Assembly (NCBI GenBank): GCA_005879655.1
Contig: VBJK01000126.1
Coordinates: 1-31,338, forward strand
Direction: 5' to 3'
DNA: 31,338 nucleotides
Origin: Chloroflexota bacterium
GTDB taxonomy: Bacteria; Chloroflexota; Ktedonobacteria; Ktedonobacterales; Ktedonobacteraceae
Shown here one piece after another: positions 7,053 through 13,995 of this stretch. Under the pieces are notes generated by a model. The model was not told the DNA's origin. It saw nothing but the letters and a program-made list of their open reading frames with translations, and did no database searches. The translations under genes and the position numbers were made by a program. The stretch's first letter is position 1, and each line of letters starts with the position of its first letter.

Positions 7053-9666
7053 CGCTGTCCCGTCCTTGCCAGTGGAAGGCAAATGCAAGGTCCAGACGCG
7101 TCTCAGCCTCCTTCACCACATCGCCCAGATCACGCCACAAGGCACAGGAAGCCAAACCAGCTTCAATCGCCTTATCGGGACGCCCAATATAGAGGTAGAC
7201 CTCAGCAGCCAGCTGGCGCAATAATTCAGCTCGCTGCGCACGATCTTCATCGCCAATCAAGAGGTCCAGCGTCCTCTCCATATAGCCCGCCGTATCAAGA
7301 AATGCATAGACCTCTGCCGCTTGCCGTGCCGCTTTGAGGAAGTAGTTTACTGCTTGCGCATACTCCTCTGCCATCTGGTAATGGTAGGCAAGCTCGCTAT
7401 AATGGCTCTGTAAACGCGAGGTATAATGATCTTCGATGGCATGCGCAACCTGACGGTGCATACTACGGCGGCGCAACGGATTCAGTCGCTGGTAGAGCAC
7501 TTCGCGGATCTTGTCGTGTGTAAATGTCAGGTCAATATCAGAGCGCGAGACACGTAGCCCATTTGTGCGTTGCTCGCTACTGGCCTCGCTGAACGGGACC
7601 AGGATATACAACCGTATCGCATCATCCACGTGCTCAGCAACCACATCCTCCTGTAAATTGCGCGCCTTACATAGGAGGGCTGAGCTAAACTGTCGTCCTA
7701 ATACAGCGGCTAATGCTAATGTCGTGCGACAGTCGGGCGAAAAGTGCACCAAACGTCGCTCTATCAGTAAACGTACACTTTGCGGCAACTCCAATTGATG
7801 CAGGCTGACCACTGTCTCCCAATGGTCCCCAACCTTCTTGACCTTGCCTTCCTGTATCAGAGAGAGCAGAGCTTCACCCACAAAGAAAGGATTACCCTCA
7901 GTATGCTTGAAAATCTCGCTGGCAAAGATCGGCAGGACCGGGTGCCCGGCAAAGTGTTCTACCATTTGCCGCACAGCATCCTCACTCAACCGCTTTAAAC
8001 GTACCTCTTCCATAATGCCGATACGAGAAAGAGTAGAGAGGAGGCCACGCAAAGGATGACTTTCATGAACCTCATCAGCACGGTAGAGCAGAATATACAG
8101 GGGAAGCGTCCCGTTTGGAGATAACGCAGTGAGATAGCTGAGCAACTGCATGGTTGCAATATCGGCCCATTGCAGATCATCCAAAATAATCGTCAGGGGA
8201 GCCTGTTGCGCCAATGCATTGAAAAAATGCGCGACGGCATTATAGAGGTTGCGCCGTTCAACCTCTGGTCCCAATGGCTCGGCGGGTGGTAAGTCTGGCA
8301 ATTTACTGCGAATTTCGGGCACGATCTTGGCCAGATCACCGGCGCTGTTGCCTAACAACTGACGAAGTTGTGCGGGATCGCTGCGATGGACATAGCTCTC
8401 AATGGCATTGACGATCGGTTGATAGGGCAGAGAGCCACTCATTTCATAACAATAGCCCCATAACACATGCGCCCGCTGCTTCTGTTCGGCCCACGCGGTA
8501 ATCTCACGTGCCAGGCGCGTCTTGCCGATACCGGGTTCACCGGAGATGACAATCACCCGCCGTTGACCCTGGCGTACCTGGGTGTATGCTCGCTGCAAAC
8601 GCAACATTTCATCTTCGCGCCCAACCAGAGCAACCTTCAAAAATAGTTCTGGATCTAGCGGACCAGTTGCGGCGGGTTCAGTCTCCTCGCGCCCTGGCTC
8701 GCCCGTCATAGTAGGTTGGTATTGAGAGGGATCACTAGCCACAGTCTGCGCTAATGTAGAGGATGTATTGCGCTTACGCGTCTGTCGTGTGCCTGTGCCC
8801 CCGCTCATATCGCTTGCCTTCACAAGTGGAGTATTCAGATGGACAAGATCGACAGTAATACGCCCGGCCTGAATGGTGCGATACAGTTCGATAGTTTCGG
8901 GCAATGGATTAGTACGCAATTCCTCGCGTAAGATCTCACGCAAGAGCTGAAATTGATTCACGGCCTCGCTACGGCGTCCCATGCGAGCATAGATCAACAT
9001 GAGCTGACGATGCGCTTGCTCTTCTAACGGGTTGCGCTCCAGTAACGCTTGCAGATACTCCGACGCGCGCAAGCCCATGGAGTGAGTCACTGCAACTTCA
9101 GCGGCATTTTCCAGCAACCAGGAGTGTGCCCGCCGTAAACGATCGCGTCGCCGCTGCGTCCAATCTTCATACAGATCTTCCGGCAAAAAGTCGCCGCCAT
9201 ACAGACTCAGTACCCGGTCAAACTCATCTAATAGAGCAACCCCTTGCGCGTGCGCCTCCAGTGGTGTGCGATTGCGGAGCTTAGCTTGCAATTGCTTCAC
9301 CGCAGCTTCAAAGATATCGGCATCGATGCGCATCGTATCGGGCACGAGCATCAAGGCATCATGATCGAGCGTCACATACTTTGATGTGGCCCCTTTGCCA
9401 GTTGCCAATGCAGGCTCTAATGCCCTGCGCAACAGATAAAGCGTCTTACCAAACGAGCTTGCGGCCTGCTCACTGGCGGATGCAGGCCAGAGCAATTCTT
9501 GAATTTGTTCTCTATGGAGCCGATGTTGTTCAGCTGTTATCAAGAGTTTAAAAAGATCACAGACCTTACGACGATTCCAATTGCCACCACTCAGCAGGTC
9601 TTGCTGCCGCCGAATCTCAAAGCGACCTAGAGTCGTAACTTCGAGGATTACAGGACCTTCGATCAT
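7042..9666 (-). CDS. SARP/AfsR-like transcriptional regulator: winged helix, BTAD, AAA ATPase, TPR (N-terminal part of split gene)
   Basis: The product has 874 residues. Residues about 8-100 resemble the OmpR-type winged helix of SARP regulators (TTLGRFEIRR, RRKVCDLFKLL). Residues about 105-270 form the bacterial transcriptional activation domain with helical repeats and the phrase EEQAHRQLMLIYARMGRRSEA. A low-complexity linker (about 275-340) leads to a STAND/AAA-type ATPase with Walker A GEPGIGKT at 376-383 and Walker B LTIILDDLQWAD at 491-502. TPR helices begin after about 740. Such proteins bind promoter DNA and switch on target genes on ligand and ATP binding. The ATG at 9666 has GGGAGG six bases upstream. 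The frame ends early at 7042, and the missing TPRs lie in another frame (6054-7052). The target is unknown. Confidence 0.9.
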   Translation of the reverse strand: MIEGPVILEVTTLGRFEIRRQQDLLSGGNWNRRKVCDLFKLLITAEQHRLHREQIQELLWPASASEQAASSFGKTLYLLRRALEPALATGKGATSKYVTLDHDALMLVPDTMRIDADIFEAAVKQLQAKLRNRTPLEAHAQGVALLDEFDRVLSLYGGDFLPEDLYEDWTQRRRDRLRRAHSWLLENAAEVAVTHSMGLRASEYLQALLERNPLEEQAHRQLMLIYARMGRRSEAVNQFQLLREILREELRTNPLPETIELYRTIQAGRITVDLVHLNTPLVKASDMSGGTGTRQTRKRNTSSTLAQTVASDPSQYQPTMTGEPGREETEPAATGPLDPELFLKVALVGREDEMLRLQRAYTQVRQGQRRVIVISGEPGIGKTRLAREITAWAEQKQRAHVLWGYCYEMSGSLPYQPIVNAIESYVHRSDPAQLRQLLGNSAGDLAKIVPEIRSKLPDLPPAEPLGPEVERRNLYNAVAHFFNALAQQAPLTIILDDLQWADIATMQLLSYLTALSPNGTLPLYILLYRADEVHESHPLRGLLSTLSRIGIMEEVRLKRLSEDAVRQMVEHFAGHPVLPIFASEIFKHTEGNPFFVGEALLSLIQEGKVKKVGDHWETVVSLHQLELPQSVRLLIERRLVHFSPDCRTTLALAAVLGRQFSSALLCKARNLQEDVVAEHVDDAIRLYILVPFSEASSEQRTNGLRVSRSDIDLTFTHDKIREVLYQRLNPLRRRSMHRQVAHAIEDHYTSRLQSHYSELAYHYQMAEEYAQAVNYFLKAARQAAEVYAFLDTAGYMERTLDLLIGDEDRAQRAELLRQLAAEVYLYIGRPDKAIEAGLASCALWRDLGDVVKEAETRLDLAFAFHWQGRDSDAR

Positions 9667-9924
9667 GCGCGACCTCCCAACGTTTAACGCGTGGTTGTTC
9701 GCTCTTAATTATGACACAGTATCCATGGCAAAGCCAGAGTACCTCTACTGAGTCTAGTCAGGAAGAGCCTAGAAGAGCTTGTTGAGGATCTTGCAAGCTC
9801 CTGTCATTTCACCCCAAAGTGATCTTTGCCAGGGGTCTTGATAGCATCTTCACGGGGCCATGCAATACGAAAGATGTCATAGCATTCATGGGCCTCACGC
9901 TGGTAGCGCTCCCTACCGAGTTCC
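9667..9924. other. Intergenic region upstream of the BTAD regulator
   Basis: No supported gene was seen. The region should contain the promoter of the minus-strand regulator. It is followed by a MITE-like element (9925-10046) and then by about 190 bp of AT-richer DNA up to the regulatory motifs before the small CxxC gene. Open frames on both strands here run through the element and have no protein-like composition. Confidence 0.4.
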
Positions 9925-10046
9925 CTAGTGCAAAATCCCAAAACGTTTTGGGGAATGGGAGGATTTGGGGACACCCCAAACCCCGCCAGGGAGGCTTCGC
10001 CAAATGCCACCCCCAAGCCCTACTACCTCTCTTGTTTCTGCACTAG
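9925..10046. mobile_element. MITE-like element, copy 1
   Basis: This 122-bp unit begins CTAGTGCAAAATCCC and ends TTTCTGCACTAG, so its ends are inverted repeats. A near-identical 123-bp unit lies at 13703-13825. The inside is GC-rich and self-complementary (CATTTGGCG-type and CCCCAAACCCC-type arms), with no reading frame. If the outer CTAG is a target duplication, the inverted termini are TGCARAA. CTAG matches the YTAR target rule of IS5-group elements, but that assignment is inference. Confidence 0.7.
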
Positions 10047-10181
10047 CTCCGGTAATAGCGTCGGTGAGCAGTGTAATACAAAGATCCATATCACGTGTCG
10101 GGCTATCATCTCGACTTACTTCGATCCTTGCATTTGGTGAGAAGCAATACTATGGGTAGACCATTCCTACCATGCTCCCCA

Positions 10182-10209
10182 ATTGGTGAAATAGCTAAAT
10201 ATTGGTGAA
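10182..10209 (+). repeat. Direct repeat ATTGGTGAA x2
   Basis: The 9-mer ATTGGTGAA occurs at 10182-10190 and again at 10201-10209, 19 bp apart (about two helical turns). It could be a binding site of a dimeric regulator ahead of the small CxxC gene. No family is recognised. Confidence 0.3.
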
Positions 10210-10236
10210 GTTGGGGGCATCAAGTAGCGCAAGATG

Positions 10237-10269
10237 GTGATGTGCGTCACGCTTTTTCTGGCTTATACT
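10237..10269 (+). promoter_or_regulatory. CRP-like site and -10 element before the small CxxC gene
   Basis: GTGA-N6-TCAC at 10237-10250 matches the half-site spacing of CRP/FNR-family operators. TATACT at 10264-10269 is a good -10 element ending only four bases before the GTG at 10274. A transcript from it would start close to that codon and be almost leaderless. Both readings are sequence-based only. Confidence 0.35.
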
Positions 10270-10273
10270 GCCA

Positions 10274-10501
10274 GTGACTCTTTCGATTAGTCCTGTATTA
10301 CCGTGCTTACAATGCGGCACACAGAGTATGCAATACGTGGCCACAGATCACCAAATGTACAAAGAGCTACTGGTCATCATGTCGTTATGTGGATTGTGTC
10401 AGACAAAGATGAGAACATCATTCGCTCAGAAGGTGGAGACGGTAAGACAGATCTTGCGTAAGCAAGACGAACCTGAGACAGCCAACGAGATCCAGACATG
10501 A
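10274..10501 (+). CDS. Small protein with two CxxC pairs (zinc-ribbon-like)
   Basis: The product has 75 residues from a GTG. Cys11/Cys14 (PCLQCGTQ) and Cys39/Cys42 (CGLCQTK) give the CxxC-24-CxxC spacing of a treble-clef or zinc-ribbon fold. The C-terminal 30 residues are charged and helical. There is no ribosome site, but a -10 element directly before the start would fit leaderless translation. A strong hairpin follows at 10609-10650. The DNA or protein partner is unknown. The small size and the lack of recognised relatives keep the call tentative. Confidence 0.5.
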   Translation: MTLSISPVLPCLQCGTQSMQYVATDHQMYKELLVIMSLCGLCQTKMRTSFAQKVETVRQILRKQDEPETANEIQT

Positions 10502-10608
10502 GCCAGTCACCTATAAGCAATAGCAAATGATAGTAGAAAGGTATGTTGTAGAGGTATTTTATGATACATTATGATGAACGAGATAAATAAGGTGCAAGAG
10601 TCGGTCGG

Positions 10609-10650
10609 AAACCCACGGCTTCCACCTACCGGAGTGGAAGCCGTGGGTTT
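10609..10650. terminator. Very strong hairpin, 17-bp perfect stem
   Basis: The arms at 10609-10625 and 10634-10650 pair perfectly around an 8-nt loop. The left arm starts AAACCC and the right arm ends GGGTTT, followed by TT. It lies about 110 bp behind the small CxxC gene and 120 bp ahead of the sigma-factor start, so it can end transcription entering the sigma gene. It could act as an attenuator if the sigma promoter lies before it. Confidence 0.7.
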
Positions 10651-10770
10651 TTCCTGTCAACAAGAGAAACTTCCGGTAATCCAGCGGTAACGTCGGGGTA
10701 ATAGTGACCCGGTACACTTACTCTCAACCGCTGACTTACCAAACCAGCAAATATGGAGGAGACGACACTC

Positions 10771-11511
10771 ATGATTATTGCCTTAGGCGCATCGCCCATA
10801 CTATCAGGTTCAATTGACCTGTCACATCTGTTTCAGGCCACACCATCGTCCATCAATACGCAAGAGACTGATCTTTTTGCGCTCAACGCATATAAAACTC
10901 GATGCACAACAACGTCCATGAGCACGGCTCAGGAGACTGCAAATAAAGCAGATGAAGAGCTTATGTTAGCCATAGCCCAAGGAGAAGAATGGGCTATGGA
11001 GGAATTGTATGAGCGCTATGGCCGCTATGCCTACGCGCTGGCGTATCGCATAGTGCGGGACGCTACGGTAGCAGAGGATATTGTGCAGGATGCCTTCCTC
11101 TCAGTCTGGCGTAAGGCAACCTCGTATCAGGAACGGCAAGGAAGCGTACGCAGCTGGCTGCAAGCCATTGTCCATCATCGCGCAATCGACAGAGTACGAG
11201 CGGCAACTCACCGCGATCACCAATGGCTACCGCTCCAAAGCGAGGGCGAGCAAGATCCCCCCTCCGAGCAGCCGGAGGTGTGGGAAGAGGCTTGGCACAA
11301 GGAACAATGTCTAGCAATCCGCTGCGTCCTGACTCAGTTGCCACCTGAACAGCGCCAGGTTATAGAATTGGCCTACTTTGGGGGATATACGCATGTTGAG
11401 ATAGCCGAGCGCTGGCAACTACCTCTGGGAACAGTAAAAGGACGTATGAGATTGGGATTGCAAAAGATGAGAAATCTCTTGCGCGAGTACGGGATAGAAA
11501 CTGCTGGCTAG
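10771..11511 (+). CDS. ECF-type RNA polymerase sigma factor
   Basis: The product has 246 residues from the ATG at 10771, which has GGAGGA (10755-10760) at ideal distance. The ATG at 10753 lies before that site and is unlikely. The first 55 residues are unusual and unlike sigma factors, so a start near 10918 is also possible. Region 2 reads ELYERYGRYAYALAYRIV, then AEDIVQDAFLSVWRKA (core binding and -10 recognition). A variable linker follows, then region 4 LPPEQRQVIELAYFGGYTHVEIAERWQLPLGTVKGRMRLG, a helix-turn-helix for -35 recognition (listed here by position, near residues 190-230). No anti-sigma gene follows directly; the next gene, 780 bp on, encodes a membrane-anchored protein that lacks a zinc-binding anti-sigma motif. 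Confidence 0.93.
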   Translation: MIIALGASPILSGSIDLSHLFQATPSSINTQETDLFALNAYKTRCTTTSMSTAQETANKADEELMLAIAQGEEWAMEELYERYGRYAYALAYRIVRDATVAEDIVQDAFLSVWRKATSYQERQGSVRSWLQAIVHHRAIDRVRAATHRDHQWLPLQSEGEQDPPSEQPEVWEEAWHKEQCLAIRCVLTQLPPEQRQVIELAYFGGYTHVEIAERWQLPLGTVKGRMRLGLQKMRNLLREYGIETAG

Positions 11512-11512
11512 T

Positions 11513-11540
11513 GTTTCAATCCCCAACCGGGTCGGGAAAG
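11513..11540. repeat. CRISPR-repeat-like sequence, isolated
   Basis: The stretch starts GTTTCAATCCCC and ends GGGAAAG. It resembles the reverse complement of 27329-27357, which starts TTTCAATCCCC and ends GCGAAAG. A second, inverted GATTGAAC end follows at 11583-11590. No array and no cas gene is near. Confidence 0.35.
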
Positions 11541-11660
11541 GACATTGGCTCCCTCGGCTTCCCTACAGGGGTTCGCAAAAAGATTGAACCCTGGGCCGAC
11601 CTTTGGTTCTGTCGTTCTCCCTCTCTTCTAAGGGTCAAGACTTCCGCGAACCGCTGTAGC

Positions 11661-11795
11661 GGTGGTTTGTTGACGCCGGAAAGAGAGCTAGTAAACTCAT
11701 CAGCTGAACCCCGTCAGGATGCGAATTTGCTGCATTCCAGAATGGATATGCTGAGCATCCTCTCAAGCGTGGAATTCCGGCGTCAACAAACCACC
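11661..11795. repeat. Structured element with 21-bp perfect terminal inverted repeats
   Basis: The arms at 11661-11681 (GGTGGTTTGTTGACGCC then GGAA) and 11775-11795 are perfect inverted repeats. The 93-nt interior has further small hairpins (ATGC/GCAT types near 11718-11760), and a CCGCT/AGCGG hairpin lies just outside the left arm. It has no protein-like frame. It may be a MITE or the gene of a structured RNA. No reverse transcriptase or transposase is adjacent. Confidence 0.5.
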
Positions 11796-11882
11796 GGTAG
11801 AGGAGAAGTACACACACCAAATCCTCATGAGTCAAGTCAAAATGCACTAGGGGTCAGCCTGCTTTGGGGGTCCCCCCCCTCC

Positions 11883-12011
11883 CTTTCAAGTATAGGTTTT
11901 TTGTTCGCCCCCTTCGGGGGCGAGGGGAGAGGGAAAATCAGGGGACACCCCTGAAACCCCGCCAGGGGCCGTGCCCCTGGACCCCCCTACTAAAAAACCT
12001 ATACTTGAAAG
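11883..12011. repeat. GC-rich palindromic element with 20-bp perfect inverted arms
   Basis: The arms at 11883-11902 and 11992-12011 (ctttcaagtatagg plus six T, and its complement) are perfect. The interior holds three more hairpins: GCCCCC-TTC-GGGGGC, TCAGGGG/CCCCTGA and CCAGGGGC/GCCCCTGG. Part of the interior (GGGGACACCCC, AAACCCCGCCAGGG) is shared with the element at 9925-10046, so they may be one family with differing ends. The right arm is followed directly by the next repeat. Confidence 0.65.
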
Positions 12012-12018
12012 TCCCCCT

Positions 12019-12122
12019 CCCCCCCAGGGCACCCACAAGGGATGCCCCTACAATGGACGCGTCAGCCACCCAAGCGTGTTCGTACCATTGTAGGGGCATC
12101 CCTTGTGGGTGCCCTGGGGGGG
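12019..12122. repeat. Dispersed GC-rich repeat arranged as 38-bp perfect inverted repeat
   Basis: The left arm 12019-12056 (CCCCCCCAGGGCACCCACAA and on to CTACAATGG) and the right arm 12085-12122 are perfectly complementary around a 28-nt spacer. The core AGGGCACCCACAAGGGATGC recurs with small changes at 28527-28564 and, decayed, twice at 29626-29702. In two places CCATTGTAGG is flanked by TTCGTA. The 783-bp gap 11512-12294 is made up almost entirely of such repeats. No gene is supported in it. Confidence 0.75.
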
Positions 12123-12294
12123 GGGGGAACCCCCCAATTTAAGGTAAAATAATACTTCTTGAAACGCTCTATTTGACAATGACACCTCACTGATAGTATT
12201 ATAGCTTTCGATACAGTCCTGAGAAATCAAGCTATCACGCTTGCATCTACCGAGATCGTTAAGAAATGCCTCACAGCCAGAGAAAGGGAGAGCC

Positions 12295-13101
12295 ATGCCT
12301 CAGGGAGGTGAACAGCCCCAGCAGAAGCGACGTAATCAAACGAATATAGAAGGGCCAAAGACAAATTCCTTGTACCAACCCGATACAGGGAAAACAACTT
12401 TCTCCCCCAACACGGACACATATGCCATTGATGAGGGATTAGCTGAGCAGTCGCGCCCAAAGAATAGTGTAACAACTCGTTATGATAACCCGCAAATAAC
12501 GCCGTCTCAACGTCTCGTGGCGGGCTTTCCAGCGCCACCACAAAAGTCACCTTACCGCCGTCAGTCTAGCATCAAGCGTGCGGGTCAGCCAAAGCCACGT
12601 ACGACCATACAGTATCCAACCTCGGATAAGGCAAAACGAGGGAGAGTACATTGGCTTTTGCCGTTTGGGGTTGGCATGCTGGCGCTACTTGCCCTCTGGT
12701 TTACCAGCTCCGTCACCATCAGCTGGCTGACACAACGCTATTATGACTACCATTATGGCAATCCTCGCACTTATCAGGCTGACGTAGTTGTTGGGCACAA
12801 AGATAACCCTCCTAACCGTCCTAGCCATTTCATTGCCATCAATCTCAATCGCCAAGCCATTGTCGTCGAATTTCCGGGTGGGGAACCCGCCACTTCCGTG
12901 AGCTACGTTGCACCGCTCTATATAGCGGGCGATGGTGCTGATCAAGCTCCAATCACGCTAGAATTCCGCGATGTGACCGGAGGTGGTAGGCCCGATATGA
13001 TCATGCATATCCACCTGCCTAATCAGGATCAGTTGTCAGTCTTCGTTAATGATGGCCAGAAGTTCAGACCATCAAACGGTAATGATAGGATTCGTATATA
13101 G
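12295..13101 (+). CDS. Membrane-anchored protein of unknown function, long disordered cytoplasmic N-terminus
   Basis: The product has 268 residues from the ATG at 12295 (AAAGGGAG just before it). Residues 1-120 are polar, rich in Pro, Gln, Arg and Lys, and probably disordered. One transmembrane helix follows (LLPFGVGMLALLALWF, about 123-145), and then an extracytoplasmic domain of about 120 residues. That domain contains GHKDNPPNRPSHFIAINLNR, a beta-rich stretch with EFPGGEP and ITLEFRDVTGGGRPDM, and ends RIRI. The order positive tail, helix, outside domain predicts a type II orientation. No family is recognised. The sigma-factor gene before it could suggest an anti-sigma role, but no zinc or ASD motif is seen and 780 bp of repeats separate them. 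Confidence 0.8.
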   Translation: MPQGGEQPQQKRRNQTNIEGPKTNSLYQPDTGKTTFSPNTDTYAIDEGLAEQSRPKNSVTTRYDNPQITPSQRLVAGFPAPPQKSPYRRQSSIKRAGQPKPRTTIQYPTSDKAKRGRVHWLLPFGVGMLALLALWFTSSVTISWLTQRYYDYHYGNPRTYQADVVVGHKDNPPNRPSHFIAINLNRQAIVVEFPGGEPATSVSYVAPLYIAGDGADQAPITLEFRDVTGGGRPDMIMHIHLPNQDQLSVFVNDGQKFRPSNGNDRIRI

Positions 13102-13106
13102 TAATT

Positions 13107-13162
13107 GCACAATTTATTGCGCCATGCGCATCAATTATCCGTAGACGCCCAATTTATTTGGC
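13107..13162. repeat. Two small palindromic repeats of the CAATWWATTG family
   Basis: GCACAATTTATTGCGC (13107-13122) and GCCCAATTTATTTGGC (13147-13162) are near-palindromes related to GCCCAATATATTGGGC at 13190-13205 and GCGCAATAAATTGCGC at 30840-30855. On one side each is followed by a TCTACG/TTACG-like heptamer. This suggests a REP-like dispersed family. Confidence 0.55.
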
Positions 13163-13168
13163 TATACA

Positions 13169-13226
13169 CATTTTCACTACATCGTAAGTGCCCAATATAT
13201 TGGGCACTTACGATGTAGTGAAAATG
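13169..13226. terminator. 58-bp perfect palindrome at convergent gene ends
   Basis: Bases 13169-13197 and 13198-13226 are exact reverse complements, with no loop. The middle 16 bp is the dispersed palindrome GCCCAATATATTGGGC. The outer 21-bp arms are the last codons of the minus-strand gene (stop at 13208) and an inverted copy of them. It lies between two convergent genes and should end transcription from both sides. Confidence 0.75.
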
Positions 13227-13567
13227 CGCTCGTAATGTTCCGTAACCACCTCAGCTGGGAAAAAGCGCAGCAGATTGACAATCAATAGAGCGAACGCCAC
13301 CCAATCTAGTCCGGCATCCAATGGTACCCCTAGTACGGTCCCGACGATAGGCAATACAGTACTGAGCACAACCTCATTTAACACATCAGGAAAAATGAGG
13401 ATCACGAGCATCGCTGCAATAGATCCTACAAAAAACACTTTGGGCATAAAGCGTATGCGCCCGTCACGTAATAACGCACCTACTAATTTCGTGGTCTTGA
13501 TAAAGTGAAAAAAAAGATGCAGACTTTTGGGTCTTGCCCTTTCACTGCTATATTGTTGTTGCACCAT
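13208..13567 (-). CDS. Small membrane protein, possibly distant YkvA/DUF1232-like
   Basis: The product has 119 residues from the ATG at 13567, which has AAGGAAGGAAGC upstream; a longer frame to 13618 has no site. A basic N-terminus (ERARPKSLHLF) precedes LLRDGRIRFMPKVFFVGSIA and a second hydrophobic segment (VVLSTVLPIVGTVLGVPLDA, then LDWVAFALLIVNLL). The arrangement of a short amphipathic region, RDxRxxxxPK, two hydrophobic segments and an acidic D in between recalls DUF1232 (YkvA) proteins, but the LSPIDLIPD core motif is not present. The role is unknown. Its last codons lie inside the 58-bp palindrome. Confidence 0.7.
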   Translation of the reverse strand: MVQQQYSSERARPKSLHLFFHFIKTTKLVGALLRDGRIRFMPKVFFVGSIAAMLVILIFPDVLNEVVLSTVLPIVGTVLGVPLDAGLDWVAFALLIVNLLRFFPAEVVTEHYERIFTTS

Positions 13568-13702
13568 TCGTAAGCTTCCTTCCTTATATGCCACACTTGT
13601 AATACGAAGCGCTATCAATACCGGTTGTAACTATAATCACAGTGTACCTGGATGAGTCACTAATTCTCAACTTGTATAGCCCACTCTGCTGGCCCCCACT
13701 CT

Positions 13703-13825
13703 CTAGTGCAGAATCCCAAAACCATTTGGGGAGTAGGAGCATTTGGGGCCACCCCAAACCCCGAAAGGCAAGGCTTCGCCAAATGCCACCCCCAAACCCT
13801 ACCACCTCTCTTGCTTCTGCACTAG
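13703..13825. mobile_element. MITE-like element, copy 2
   Basis: This 123-bp unit begins CTAGTGCAGAATCCC and ends CTTCTGCACTAG, so the inverted ends of 11 bp are perfect. It matches 9925-10046 over nearly its full length, with scattered substitutions (for instance AAGGCAAGGC for CAGGGAGGC). It lies in the 428-bp gap before the glycosyltransferase gene. Apart from the promoter at 13870 nothing else was recognised there. Confidence 0.75.
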
Positions 13826-13869
13826 TCTGAACCCCTGGAGAGAGGTAGATTACCGGTAAATTAAAATTG

Positions 13870-13899
13870 TTGACTTTTATAGAGCAAATGATGTATTCT
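13870..13899 (+). promoter_or_regulatory. Candidate sigma-70-type promoter for the glycosyltransferase gene
   Basis: TTGACT (13870-13875) and TATTCT (13894-13899) are separated by 18 bp and lie about 95 bp ahead of the ATG at 13996. They are just downstream of MITE copy 2. Confidence 0.4.
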
Positions 13900-13995
13900 A
13901 GCAAAGTCATACAGCAACTACCTTCTCAAGGCGTAAGGATGCGCCTGAATACCATATAAGTATGTCTGCAACTTCTATCATCAGGATTTTTTATT

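Noticed and set aside
9804..10159. Several 60-75-codon frames on both strands
   Set aside because: All overlap the MITE-like element at 9925-10046, and the same peptides reappear at the second copy, so they are element shadows.
11661..11795. Retron msr/msd region
   Set aside because: Terminal inverted repeats recall retron a1/a2, but no reverse transcriptase gene lies near and the conserved priming guanosine context could not be identified.
11511..11954. 147-codon plus-strand frame after the sigma factor
   Set aside because: It runs through inverted repeats and GC-rich hairpins and encodes no protein-like pattern; it has no ribosome site.
11635..12296. Minus-strand frames across the repeat region
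   Set aside because: They read through both arms of perfect inverted repeats, have no start signal, and have biased low-complexity composition.
10771..13101. Sigma/anti-sigma pair
   Set aside because: The membrane protein after the sigma factor has no anti-sigma or zinc-binding motif and is separated by about 780 bp of repeats, so pairing is not supported.
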